From positions 1-49,166 of the forward strand of contig URMA01000013.1 in NCBI GenBank assembly GCA_900548875.1: a stretch of 49,166 nt of DNA, in the 5' to 3' direction. Shown one piece after another: positions 16,822 through 26,086 of the stretch. Source of the stretch: an uncultured Porphyromonadaceae bacterium. GTDB lineage: Bacteria > Bacteroidota > Bacteroidia > Bacteroidales > Muribaculaceae. Each line of letters starts with the position of its first letter. Within the stretch, counting starts at the first letter, position 1. The position numbers and the translations under genes are program-made. The notes below the pieces were generated by a model, which was given only the letters and a program-made list of their open reading frames with translations, had not been told where the DNA came from and did no database searches.

Positions 16822-19437
16822 GTGACACAAAAAATAGTTGAGACACCGCTGATGAAACAATATTTCGAGATGAAAGCCAAGCATCCCGATGCTGTGCTGT
16901 TGTTTCGTGTAGGCGACTTTTACGAGACGTATTCTTCGGATGCCGTCATCAGTTCTGAGATTTTGGGCATTACACTTACCAAACGCGCCAACGGGCCGGG
17001 ACAGAGCATTGAAATGGCGGGATTTCCCCATCATGCCCTCGACACCTACCTGCCGAAACTGGTGCGTGCCGGCAAGCGTGTAGCCATCTGCGAGCAGTTG
17101 GAAGACCCGAAACTGGCCAAGAAACTGGTGAAGCGCGGCATTACGGAGCTCGTGACGCCGGGTGTGGCCATCAACGGCAATATGCTCGACTATCGTGAAA
17201 ACAACTTCCTCGGTGCGGTGCACTTTGGCAAGCAGTCGTGCGGCGTGGCTTTCCTCGACATCAGTACGGGCGAATTCATGACGGCCGAGGGAACAATCGA
17301 CTATGTGGACAAGTTGCTGGCGAATTTTGCTCCGAAGGAAGTGTTGGTGGAGCGTTCCTGCCGCAAGCGTTTCGACCAGACTTTCACGGCAAAATACCTG
17401 ACATTCGAGCTCGACGAATGGATGTTTACCGACGAAGCCGCCAACGACCGGCTGCTGAAGCAGTTTGAAACGAAAAACCTGAAAGGCTTCGGCGTGCACA
17501 AGATGTCGAACGCCATCATTGCTTCGGGTGCCATTCTCTACTATCTCGACCTGACACAGCATACGCAAATAAAGCATATCACCTCGCTCTCGCGCATCGA
17601 GGAGGAACGCTACGTGCGCCTCGACCGTTTCACGGTGCGCAATCTGGAACTTATCGAACCGATGAACGAGGAAGGCAAGAGCCTGCTCGACGTTATCAAC
17701 CGCACCGTCAGCCCGATGGGAGCGCGTCTGCTCCGCCGATGGATTCTTTTCCCGCTGAAGGACGTGAAGCCTATCAACGACCGTCTTGACGTGGTGGAAT
17801 ACTTTTTCAAGGACCGCGATGGCCGCGAACTGCTCCAAAAGCAGTTGGAGCTGATTGGCGACATGGAGCGTCTTGTGTCGAAAGTGGCTGTGGGGCGAAT
17901 CTCGCCACGCGAAATGGTGCAGCTGAAAAATGCGCTGAATGCGCTTGTCCCCATTAAGGACTACTGCGAAAAGGCCGACAATGCCGTGCTGCGCTCGTTC
18001 GGCGACCAGCTGAACACCTGCGCCACCATCCGCGACCGCATCGAGCGGGAAATGAATCCCGACGCGCCCAACATGGCGAACCGCGGAAATGTCATCCGTG
18101 AAGGCGTGAACGAGGAACTCGACAATCTGCGCGAAATAGCCTATTCGGGCAAGGACTATCTGCTCCACATCCAGCAGCGCGAAAGCGAGCTGACGGGCAT
18201 TCCGAGCCTGAAAATAGCCTACAACAACGTGTTCGGCTACTATATCGAAGTGCGCAACACGCATAAGGACAAAGTGCCGGCGGAGTGGATTCGCAAGCAG
18301 ACGCTTGTCAACGCCGAACGCTATGTGACACAGGAACTGAAGGAGTACGAAGAAAAAATCCTGGGTGCGCAGGACAAGATTCTGTCCATCGAAACACGGC
18401 TTTTCAACGAACTGGTGGAAAGCACCGCCGCCTATATCCCGTCCATACAGCTGAATGCCTCGCTGGTTGCGCGGCTCGACTGTCTGCTGTCGTTCACGCG
18501 GGCTTCGATTGAAAACCGCTACTGCCGTCCGGAAATCAACGACTCGCTGGAACTCGACATCACGGAAGGCCGCCATCCGGTCATCGAAAAGCAGCTTCCG
18601 GCCGGAGAAAGCTATATTACCAACTCGGTGCATCTTGACAACGACCGTCAGCAGATAATGATGATTACCGGCCCGAACATGGCAGGTAAATCGGCCTTGC
18701 TCCGGCAGACGGCACTCATTGCCCTGCTCGGACAAATCGGCTGTTTCGTGCCGGCTCAAGCTGCAAAAATCGGTATCGTCGACAAGATTTTCACCCGTGT
18801 AGGCGCATCCGACAACATTTCTTTGGGCGAATCCACGTTTATGGTCGAAATGAACGAGGCGGCATCCATCCTCAACAACCTGAGCGAGCGCAGTCTGGTG
18901 CTGTTCGACGAACTTGGCCGCGGAACGAGTACCTACGACGGCATCTCGATTGCATGGGCGATTGTGGAGTATATCCACGAAAATCCGCGGTTCCATGCCA
19001 AGACGCTTTTTGCTACTCACTACCACGAATTGAACGAAATGGAGAAGACGTTCAAGCGCATTGCCAACTACAACGTGTCGGTAAAGGAAATCGACGGCAA
19101 GGTGGTGTTTGTGCGCAAGTTGGTGAAAGGCGGAAGCGAACACAGTTTCGGTATTCATGTGGCGAAACTTGCCGGACTTCCCCCGGTGATTGTCGACCGT
19201 GCCAACGAAGTGCTCCACCAGTTGGAGACAGCCAACTCGCGCGACGCTATCAGCCATAGCCTTCAGGAAATGGGCGAGAAGCCGGAAAAGGGCGTGCAGC
19301 TTTCGTTCTTCCAGCTCGACGACCCGGTGCTGAGTCAGGTACGCGACGAAATTCTCGGCATCGACATCAACAACCTCACGCCGATGGAAGCCCTCAACAA
19401 GCTGAACGACATAAAAGGTATCATTACAGGGAAATAA
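16822..19437 (+). CDS. mutS: DNA mismatch repair protein MutS
   Basis: The 871-residue protein has all MutS domains. The mismatch-binding motif GDFYE lies at about 32-36, followed by the connector, lever and clamp domains and the ABC-type ATPase with Walker A GPNMAGKS near 617-624, Walker B LVLFDELGRGTS near 693, ATHYHEL, and the C-terminal helical dimerisation region. It recognises base mismatches and recruits MutL. The start is GTG: the frame upstream hits a stop 21 bp earlier without an ATG, the next ATG (16852) would remove the conserved ETPLMKQY start, and the promoter fits a GTG start. A 1014-residue frame on the opposite strand is only a shadow of this gene. Confidence 0.98.
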   Translation: MTQKIVETPLMKQYFEMKAKHPDAVLLFRVGDFYETYSSDAVISSEILGITLTKRANGPGQSIEMAGFPHHALDTYLPKLVRAGKRVAICEQLEDPKLAKKLVKRGITELVTPGVAINGNMLDYRENNFLGAVHFGKQSCGVAFLDISTGEFMTAEGTIDYVDKLLANFAPKEVLVERSCRKRFDQTFTAKYLTFELDEWMFTDEAANDRLLKQFETKNLKGFGVHKMSNAIIASGAILYYLDLTQHTQIKHITSLSRIEEERYVRLDRFTVRNLELIEPMNEEGKSLLDVINRTVSPMGARLLRRWILFPLKDVKPINDRLDVVEYFFKDRDGRELLQKQLELIGDMERLVSKVAVGRISPREMVQLKNALNALVPIKDYCEKADNAVLRSFGDQLNTCATIRDRIEREMNPDAPNMANRGNVIREGVNEELDNLREIAYSGKDYLLHIQQRESELTGIPSLKIAYNNVFGYYIEVRNTHKDKVPAEWIRKQTLVNAERYVTQELKEYEEKILGAQDKILSIETRLFNELVESTAAYIPSIQLNASLVARLDCLLSFTRASIENRYCRPEINDSLELDITEGRHPVIEKQLPAGESYITNSVHLDNDRQQIMMITGPNMAGKSALLRQTALIALLGQIGCFVPAQAAKIGIVDKIFTRVGASDNISLGESTFMVEMNEAASILNNLSERSLVLFDELGRGTSTYDGISIAWAIVEYIHENPRFHAKTLFATHYHELNEMEKTFKRIANYNVSVKEIDGKVVFVRKLVKGGSEHSFGIHVAKLAGLPPVIVDRANEVLHQLETANSRDAISHSLQEMGEKPEKGVQLSFFQLDDPVLSQVRDEILGIDINNLTPMEALNKLNDIKGIITGK

Positions 19438-19476
19438 AGATTGAAAAAGTATAGCAAAAAATAAACATAAAGAACT

Positions 19477-19974
19477 ATGGCAAAGAAGAGCAGACAGGTA
19501 AAGACATGGGTGACCGACACGATTCGGGAGGTGTTGAATGAAGCGGAGATACATTATGAATTTCACGCTAAGGACAACGTATTTACGTTTATTCTGCCGT
19601 ATGAGAACACGGATTTGAATATGGTGATACATGCGGATGATGAGGGCGAGTGGTTCCGCTGCTACGGTTCGCTGCCTGTTCGTTTTCCCCAAGAAAAGTT
19701 TGCCGAACTGCTGTTTACCATCAACATGATCAATTTGCAGCGCACGGCCGCATGCCTGCGGCTGAATCCGGAGTCGGGCATTATTTCCGCCTCTATGCTT
19801 GTAAATGTGGACGACGGCTGTATCGGTCCTAAAATGTTTCTTTGCAATATGCACGAAGTAGTCAGGCTTCTTGATGAAGAGATGCCGGGACTTATGAAAA
19901 TAGCCTATGCCGATGTGATTTCAGACCAGTTCCCCGACTATAACATCTTCGACGACACCCATACGGAAAATTGA
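19477..19974 (+). CDS. YbjN-like domain protein
   Basis: This 165-residue cytoplasmic protein resembles the YbjN / type III secretion chaperone-like fold. It has an N-terminal helix (VKTWVTDTIREVLNEAEIHYEF), a beta-sheet with FTFILPYENTDLNMVIHADDEGEWF, then helices and MLVNVDDGCIGPKMFLCNMHEVVRLLDEEMPGLMKIAY. YbjN proteins are linked to stress and motility regulation, but the mechanism is poorly defined. It lies 39 bp after mutS and is probably co-transcribed with it. It ends 165 bp before the dynamin operon, with no clear terminator between. The family call is moderate because no diagnostic residues exist. Confidence 0.75.
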   Translation: MAKKSRQVKTWVTDTIREVLNEAEIHYEFHAKDNVFTFILPYENTDLNMVIHADDEGEWFRCYGSLPVRFPQEKFAELLFTINMINLQRTAACLRLNPESGIISASMLVNVDDGCIGPKMFLCNMHEVVRLLDEEMPGLMKIAYADVISDQFPDYNIFDDTHTEN

Positions 19975-20090
19975 CTCTGAAGCTGCTTTCTTATCTTTTT
20001 TTACCGGATAGGTGCATTTTCGATTCGGATAATCCATAATGAGGCGCATATAGTTACGTCGGGCTGCCTGCGAGCTTTTTTATGAATGAT

Positions 20091-20134
20091 TTTGTGGTTA
20101 AATTTGGGAATCAAATTCTTCATTTAACTACAAA
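20091..20134. promoter_or_regulatory. 13-bp inverted repeat spanning the -7 box of the dynamin/kinase operon
   Basis: Positions 20091-20103 and 20122-20134 are reverse complements over 13 bp with a single G:T-type mismatch and an 18-bp spacer. The left arm overlaps TAAATTTG (20099-20106), a match to the -7 consensus on the plus strand; the right arm ends 5 bp before the ATG at 20140. The -33 match is weak, as expected of a regulated promoter. It could be an operator for a dimeric regulator. If transcription starts further upstream, it could be an RNA hairpin over the ribosome binding region. Confidence 0.5.
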
Positions 20135-20139
20135 CCAGT

Positions 20140-21975
20140 ATGGAAGATTGCATCAAGAAACTTAACAGCGCCATTGCCGGCGTACGCCCATATCTGAACA
20201 AAACAGAGAAGAAAGAAACGCTCGACAAACTGGAAAAGCGCCTTGCCTATGTGGCTAAGGCGGAAACCAAAATATTGATATGCGGAGAATTTAAACGCGG
20301 AAAATCATCGTTTGTCAACGCTCTTATCGGGCGAAACCTTTGTGCTGTCGACCAGGATATCTGTACATCGGTCGTTTCCATTATCCGCTATGGCGCGACG
20401 GAACGCGTCATGCGTAATTTCGGCGACTTTTCGGCACAGCAACGTGAGGAAATACCGTTTTCTGACATTGAAAAATATACCGTAGGGCGTGCCGATGAGG
20501 TGAAGAATACCTTGTTTCTGGAAATTGAGCTGCCGCTTGACACGTTGAAGGACGGCATGGTACTTATTGATACTCCGGGTGTGGGCGGACTTGACCCACG
20601 TCATGCTTTCATCACAACTTATTTCCTGCCGCTTGCCGACATCACGTTGTTTATGACGGATGTCAACGAGCCGCTGACCGTCACGGAACTTGATTTCTAC
20701 AAACAGAAGGTGGCACGCTATGCCAAGCATTCGTATGTGATTGTGAACAAGTGCGACCTCAAGACGCCGGAACAGGTGGACGACATCAAAAAAGACACTG
20801 TGGCCAAAATTGCCAAACACTGTGGACGGAAGGTCGAGGAAGTGAAGGCTTTTGCCGTTTCATCGAAGGTGAAGCTGAACTACAACAAGACGAAGGTGGA
20901 GAAACTTTACGACAAGTCGGGCTTCAGGGCGGTTGACGAGGCTTTGGCATGCACCATGCAGCATATCAAGGAAGACCAGATACGGATTATTCGCGACGAG
21001 TTTGTCGCTACTCTCGACAAGGCGATTGAACCGCTCACGATACAGTTGAACCAGATTGAAATGCCCGATCCGAAAGCTATTGTCGACTTGAAAAACAAGG
21101 AGCAGGAAATAGCCGCGCAGGCAAAGGAACTCAACGACCCGGCTTCAGAGTTCAGAATGCGGGTGCAGAAGCGCATCACGGAATATCGCGAGAATGTTAT
21201 CAACAAGTTGAACGAGCAGAGCATTCTGTTCAGTTCCAATGGGTTGAACTCGTTGATGCTCACCGAGGAAGCAAAAGGTCCGGATGGAGGCAAATGGATC
21301 GGTAAGCAACTGAATATGGCACTTGAATCGCTGGGCGCGGAAATTATCATGGAACTGCGTACGGCATTCGACAAGATTGCCACTATGGAAGAGTTTCAGG
21401 GAATGCTGCATTTCAATGTGAAGGATTTCAGCTATGAAATCAAGACCATTTCCCATTCCAAGCGAGAGGTGCCGCTCCACAAGCGGCTGATGTCGCTTAT
21501 GCCGGGAATGGGTGTCGGGTTTGCCACCAATTTCGTGGCCGGTTCCGTATTGACTGCCATTGGCGTTTCGTTTGCATCTGTTGCCGCTCCGATACTTGCT
21601 GTTGCTGCCGGGGTGGGTATGGCGTTCAAAAACCATTCGGACACCGTCAACGAAACGGAATTGATGGGACTTCGCGAGCAGTATCAGCCGCAAATCACCG
21701 CTGCCATGCAGCAGTTGCGCACGTTTGTTGAAAGCCGTTTTTCCGAATTCCAGCAGGAATGGATTATGGTGATTACGCAACGCGTGAAGGACTATCAGAC
21801 CACTTTGCAGGACCTGATGAAGAATCTTGCGGAACTTTCCAACAACCAGAAAATGGCATTGGCAAAGCGCATGGAGCTGGAGCGCCTTATCAAGCCGCTG
21901 ACGGCACAACGCAATTTGGCGGCCATGGTGCTGAACAACCCGTTTGAGAAAAAGGAAAACGACGAAAAAGAATAG
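20140..21975 (+). CDS. Dynamin-like GTPase (first of a pair)
   Basis: The 611-residue protein has a dynamin-type GTPase domain: G1 GEFKRGKSS at 49-57, a T/S-rich G2 region around TSVVS (76-80), G3 DTPGVGG at 144-150 and G4 NKCD at 203-206. A long helical stalk follows. At about 455-492 lies a hydrophobic, Gly/Ala-rich stretch (GVGFATNFVAGSVLTAIGVS...) typical of the membrane paddle of bacterial dynamin-like proteins, and then another helical segment to the end. Bacterial dynamins bind and remodel or fuse membranes and often work as tandem pairs, as here: the next gene starts 3 bp after the TAG stop. First gene of the ten-gene operon. Its role is unknown; membrane surveillance or repair is inferred. 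Confidence 0.9.
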   Translation: MEDCIKKLNSAIAGVRPYLNKTEKKETLDKLEKRLAYVAKAETKILICGEFKRGKSSFVNALIGRNLCAVDQDICTSVVSIIRYGATERVMRNFGDFSAQQREEIPFSDIEKYTVGRADEVKNTLFLEIELPLDTLKDGMVLIDTPGVGGLDPRHAFITTYFLPLADITLFMTDVNEPLTVTELDFYKQKVARYAKHSYVIVNKCDLKTPEQVDDIKKDTVAKIAKHCGRKVEEVKAFAVSSKVKLNYNKTKVEKLYDKSGFRAVDEALACTMQHIKEDQIRIIRDEFVATLDKAIEPLTIQLNQIEMPDPKAIVDLKNKEQEIAAQAKELNDPASEFRMRVQKRITEYRENVINKLNEQSILFSSNGLNSLMLTEEAKGPDGGKWIGKQLNMALESLGAEIIMELRTAFDKIATMEEFQGMLHFNVKDFSYEIKTISHSKREVPLHKRLMSLMPGMGVGFATNFVAGSVLTAIGVSFASVAAPILAVAAGVGMAFKNHSDTVNETELMGLREQYQPQITAAMQQLRTFVESRFSEFQQEWIMVITQRVKDYQTTLQDLMKNLAELSNNQKMALAKRMELERLIKPLTAQRNLAAMVLNNPFEKKENDEKE

Positions 21976-21978
21976 GCC

Positions 21979-23553
21979 ATGAACGATAATAGCTACCACA
22001 CAACATCTGTTGATGCCGGACTTGCCGAATTGCAGAAACTGCTGCCTGCCGGCAAACTGGAACTGCTTCGTGAAACGCTTGCGGTATCGCGCCAAAAGCT
22101 GCACGAACCCATGCAGCTTGCCATCGTTGGTAAAATCAGTTCTTCGAAATCCACGTTGGTGAACGCCATTTTGGGTAAGGAGGAGGTGATGTCGACCGGT
22201 CAGATGGAAGTTACCTACAATGTGGGATGGCTGAAATACGGTTCGCCGCTGAACGACATAATTATCCATCACAAGGATGGAACGCCTGACTTGCACAAGT
22301 CGCCGCAGGATTTCCACAATTGGACCGTGGACAACGATGGGAAAAAGGAACTTATCAATAATGTGAGCTATATCGAAACTTTCGATGATGCCGAGATTCT
22401 GCGCGATATAAACATCATCGACACCCCCGGACTTGACGCCGTGCGCGGACAGGACTCGCAGAATACGCTCGATTTTCTGAAGAATGTGCGCCCAGATGCG
22501 GTCATCATGCTGTTTACCCACTCTGTGGCGGAATCGACGCTCGATGTGGTGCGCGACTTCAACAGCGGCGGCAACTTCAATCCGCTCAATGCTATCGGTG
22601 TCCTTTCGAAAATTGATGTGCTGTGGATGGAAGACGACGAACGTGAACAGACTGCCTTGCAGATTGGGCAGCGCATAGCCGGCAACAAGATGAAGAATCT
22701 GCCCATGCTTCGCAAGTCGCTTTTCAACATCTATCCTATTTCCGCCCTGCTGTTTCTTAAAGCTTCTACGCTCAAGGAAGACGACCTCCGGCTAATCGGC
22801 CGCCTTAACGGAAGCGATGAGGATATGCTTGTCTGTGCCATGCTGACCGCCAACGATTTCATTGACCCTGACTATGAACTGGCTATCAGCGTCGACGAAC
22901 GTAGGCATTTGCTGAAACAGTTGGACCTGTATGGCATATATCTGCTTTCCGAACTGCTGAAAAAGAAGCCGGATGCAACCCTTGGCGAGGCCCGCGAACT
23001 GTTGTTTGCGGAAAGCGGTGCGAAAGAGTTCATGACCATTTTGCACAATCATTTTGGAAGTCGTTCGAAGCTAATCAAGATGGAAAGCATCTATCAGCGG
23101 CTGCAACGTGCCTTGGCTACCGAACGCGCTTCGGCTTTCAAGGATACGGAAACCGTTCGTCTGCTCGACAGAATGGAGCAGCGCATTGCCGACCTGTTCA
23201 GCTCGCTGGTGCACGAACACAACGAGTATGAACTCCTCAACCGCATTTATTGCAACGAAATTGATCTGGATGAAGATGTGGCCGATGAGTTTCAGCGGCT
23301 TTGCGGAGAGCATGGCGGTTCTGCGCCTGAGCGTCTCGGACTTGACCCGAAGCATGCCACTGTCAGCGAAATGAAGGAGCGGGCGTTTGAACGTGAAAAG
23401 TATTGGCGGCGTGCCATCAACGAGGAATTTGACCCCGATGAGAAGGAATGGATGCGCACCGTATTGCAGTCGTACACGCTGTTGCGGCACAAAATCCAGA
23501 CTGCCGCCTATCAATATGAACAGGCCCGTGCTTTTTTGTTTAACGAAAATTGA
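21979..23553 (+). CDS. Dynamin-like GTPase (second of a pair)
   Basis: This 524-residue protein carries G1 GKISSSKST at 51-59, G3 DTPGLDA at 148-154 and an SKID-type G4 at 210-213 in place of NKxD. The rest is mainly helical. Unlike its partner it lacks an obvious hydrophobic paddle, so it may act as the soluble half of a heteromeric pair, as known for tandem bacterial dynamins where only one partner inserts strongly into membrane (inference). The C-terminus (ERAFEREKYWRRAINEEF) is charged and helical. The zinc-ribbon membrane protein gene starts 8 bp downstream. Confidence 0.88.
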   Translation: MNDNSYHTTSVDAGLAELQKLLPAGKLELLRETLAVSRQKLHEPMQLAIVGKISSSKSTLVNAILGKEEVMSTGQMEVTYNVGWLKYGSPLNDIIIHHKDGTPDLHKSPQDFHNWTVDNDGKKELINNVSYIETFDDAEILRDINIIDTPGLDAVRGQDSQNTLDFLKNVRPDAVIMLFTHSVAESTLDVVRDFNSGGNFNPLNAIGVLSKIDVLWMEDDEREQTALQIGQRIAGNKMKNLPMLRKSLFNIYPISALLFLKASTLKEDDLRLIGRLNGSDEDMLVCAMLTANDFIDPDYELAISVDERRHLLKQLDLYGIYLLSELLKKKPDATLGEARELLFAESGAKEFMTILHNHFGSRSKLIKMESIYQRLQRALATERASAFKDTETVRLLDRMEQRIADLFSSLVHEHNEYELLNRIYCNEIDLDEDVADEFQRLCGEHGGSAPERLGLDPKHATVSEMKERAFEREKYWRRAINEEFDPDEKEWMRTVLQSYTLLRHKIQTAAYQYEQARAFLFNEN

Positions 23554-23561
23554 ATAAAGCT

Positions 23562-24626
23562 ATGAGATACTGTACAAAATGCGGGGCACCCAATCCCGAT
23601 CAATCCCGTTTCTGTCGCAATTGCGGGGAGAAACTACAGGATGCCGGTCATAAAAAATTTATGACATGGAGAACGGTAGGCGTTCTTTTCTGGATATTAG
23701 GTTTGCTATTTATTTCTTTTGTAGCAAGCAATATGCAACCTTGGTCGACCCGACAGTGGGAGTTTAATAGTGGCAATGCACTACTTAGTATTCTTTGTAT
23801 TGTCTTTTTGTTTGTTGTATATCCATTGTTGCAGCGGTTGAAAAAACTTTGCCATGTGCAGTCGCGCAATTTTAGCTTTGCATTGTTGTCAACACTTTTA
23901 ACGATTCTTGTCGTCGTTTGTCATTCTTGGAGTGAGACTTCATATGTCGTTTATTCCATCTTGATTATCGGTTTGGCTGTCAATTCCCTTGTCGCATGGT
24001 TTCTTCGTCCTGCCAAAGGTGGTGAAAGGTTTCTTAAAGTATATTGGTTTGCTATTGCTGCAATCTGTGCCGTGTTGTCATTGGTAAGCATATATGCGAT
24101 TATTAATCCTAAAGAATACTGGGAGGAACAGAATGGAATTGTAGAGTCCGGTAAAGATTTCCACTATTCTCATCGGGATATATATGATTTCATGGCTTCG
24201 GATGCTATTGAGACAACTGATTCGGTGGGCTTTAATTCATTTGACGAATTACCCTATTTTAGGAATGAATCAAATGTTTTTTTGTTGTTTCACAACACAG
24301 ATTATCATTGGGGTTCATATGATTTGAATCAATATGTTGGAGAAATTGAATTCAGTTTGCATCTATGTAATTATAGATATTGCCTGTTTGACCGTGTTTT
24401 TTCGCTTTATGGCAATGGAAGGGAAGAGTTGTTCGTATATGAAGTGATTTCATCGTCTGCGGAATTGGCAAACGAGATAGGAGTAGACGGAAGCGAGAAA
24501 ATACAATCAATAGAAAAGAGAGTGAATAGTGAGTATATGATGGACGCTGTTATTGGAACGCTGTTTTTTATGATACTCACTGCATTGTTCTTCTTTGTCG
24601 GAAAACGGCAGAAGGATGAAAAATAA
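23562..24626 (+). CDS. Zinc-ribbon polytopic membrane protein
   Basis: I chose the ATG at 23562, giving 354 residues with the zinc ribbon directly at the N-terminus (CTKCG...CRNCG, Cys 4, 7, 18 and 21), as in sibling proteins of this operon. A TTG 12 bp upstream would overlap the GTPase stop and is not needed. After the ribbon come five hydrophobic segments between about residues 35 and 185, a hydrophilic domain of about 140 residues (about 190-325) rich in aromatic and acidic residues, and a final transmembrane helix at about 327-347 before a charged tail. The hydrophilic domain has no recognisable family. It is probably a membrane hub or sensor whose ribbon contacts other ribbon proteins; this is inferred from context. 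Confidence 0.82.
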   Translation: MRYCTKCGAPNPDQSRFCRNCGEKLQDAGHKKFMTWRTVGVLFWILGLLFISFVASNMQPWSTRQWEFNSGNALLSILCIVFLFVVYPLLQRLKKLCHVQSRNFSFALLSTLLTILVVVCHSWSETSYVVYSILIIGLAVNSLVAWFLRPAKGGERFLKVYWFAIAAICAVLSLVSIYAIINPKEYWEEQNGIVESGKDFHYSHRDIYDFMASDAIETTDSVGFNSFDELPYFRNESNVFLLFHNTDYHWGSYDLNQYVGEIEFSLHLCNYRYCLFDRVFSLYGNGREELFVYEVISSSAELANEIGVDGSEKIQSIEKRVNSEYMMDAVIGTLFFMILTALFFFVGKRQKDEK

Positions 24627-24649
24627 GGACAATTATATTATGACGAAAT

Positions 24650-26074
24650 ATGGGAAACTGGGTATGTATTGACTTTGGAACAAGCAATTCGGCGGCGGCA
24701 ATCGTGGTTGACGGCCGTCCGAAACTGGTGTCGCCCAACAGCAAGTCATATTTCCCGACAGTGGCTTGCGTATTGGGAAAGGACAGGATTGCCGTATGCC
24801 AAAGTGCAGAGCAGTTTAAGACAAAATATCCTGAATTCTATTTGCAGGAATTCAAGCTCAACATAGCAGAGCCGCTTGACTGTAACGGTGCAGGCTATCG
24901 GGAAGTGGTTGCCGCGATTCTGCGCCATATCAAGGGTTGTGCGGAAATCGAAAACAACGGCAACCGTATTGACAACGTGATGCTGACCGTCCCCGCCATC
25001 TATACGGAAAGCGACCGGCGTAAAGAGGTGATGCGCCAGGCCGCCCTCGATGCAGGATTCCGTAAAGTGGCTTTCATGCGCGAGGCGCATGCCGCCGCTC
25101 TCCACTATGCCTACATTCAGGGCACGGAAACCGTAGGGCTTTCGCTTGTCTATGATTTGGGCGGAGGGACCTTCGACCCTGCGCTGATTATGCTTTCGGG
25201 CGAAAACGAACCGGATTTTCTGGGATGTGACAGTGGTGTGAAATGTGGCGGTCAATACTTTGATGCCGCTATCTACAAGCAGGCACAGGCTGAGGCAAAA
25301 GCTTCCGGGGTGCCGTTGGAACGGTCGGCCAAATGGAGTGATTTTCTTGCATGCCGTCTGCTGAAGGAAGATTTGTCGGTGTCTCGTGAGGCTACTACAT
25401 TGCTTTCCAATGGTAATCCGTTTACACTCACTCGTACGGATTTTGAGGAAATGATTCGCAAAAAGCTGTATCTGACGCTCGATGCCTGCGACATGGTGCT
25501 GACATCGGCGAGACGGGAGTGGACGGAGGTGGAACAGGTCCTGCTGGTGGGCGGTTCGACGGCTATTCCGCTGGTCAGTTCCTTGTTGCAACAGCATCTG
25601 ATTTCCCATAATGCTCGAAAAGTAAAAGTTGTTCGCAGCCTCAGTGGCCCAAATGGAGAATATGACCACAATTATGCCGTATGTCTTGGCGGTATCGTCT
25701 TGGCGGAAACCGAGTTGCTTCATCCGGAGCCTGAGCCGGAACCGGAACCAGAAATAGGAGAACTTGTAAGCAATGGGAAACACTTCCGACTGAAACTTGG
25801 AACAAACACATTCGGACGCGGTCAAGGGCAGGACTTTATGTTTGACGACCCGCACATGAGTCGGAAGCATTTTGAAATAACTGTAACCAAAAACGAAGGA
25901 CGGGGATTCCGTTACAGGCTGCAAACTGTCAGTACCAGCCGGGCTACCGTGGTAAACGGTACGCTGGCACTCGACTGTACGTTTCCGTTTGCTCCGAAGG
26001 AAATCGAACTGAAAGACGGAATGACGGTGCTTGCCGGAAAAACGAAATTCCAGTTTGTTCAAGAACCGAAATAA
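24650..26074 (+). CDS. Hsp70 ATPase domain fused to FHA domain
   Basis: Residues 1-356 form an actin/Hsp70-type nucleotide-binding domain with phosphate-1 DFGTSNS (8-14), phosphate-2 DLGGGTF (169-175) and adenosine motif GGST (301-304). The usual Hsp70 substrate-binding domain and lid are absent. An acidic PEPEPEP linker (359-368) leads to an FHA domain (about 377-471) with GR at 389-390 and SRKH at 404-407, the residues that hold phosphothreonine. An Hsp70-like ATPase driven to phosphothreonine sites is rare. The operon also encodes a Ser/Thr kinase 12 bp downstream and a PP2C phosphatase, so the FHA ligand is probably made by that kinase (inference). It is cytoplasmic, with no signal or membrane segments. 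Confidence 0.92.
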   Translation: MGNWVCIDFGTSNSAAAIVVDGRPKLVSPNSKSYFPTVACVLGKDRIAVCQSAEQFKTKYPEFYLQEFKLNIAEPLDCNGAGYREVVAAILRHIKGCAEIENNGNRIDNVMLTVPAIYTESDRRKEVMRQAALDAGFRKVAFMREAHAAALHYAYIQGTETVGLSLVYDLGGGTFDPALIMLSGENEPDFLGCDSGVKCGGQYFDAAIYKQAQAEAKASGVPLERSAKWSDFLACRLLKEDLSVSREATTLLSNGNPFTLTRTDFEEMIRKKLYLTLDACDMVLTSARREWTEVEQVLLVGGSTAIPLVSSLLQQHLISHNARKVKVVRSLSGPNGEYDHNYAVCLGGIVLAETELLHPEPEPEPEPEIGELVSNGKHFRLKLGTNTFGRGQGQDFMFDDPHMSRKHFEITVTKNEGRGFRYRLQTVSTSRATVVNGTLALDCTFPFAPKEIELKDGMTVLAGKTKFQFVQEPK

Positions 26075-26086
26075 ATTTATACAGAT

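Noticed and set aside
16810..19854. A 1014-residue open frame on the minus strand opposite mutS
   Set aside because: It is a shadow created by codon bias of mutS and the YbjN-like gene: low-complexity Val/His/Arg-rich translation, no domain, and mutS on the other strand is certain.
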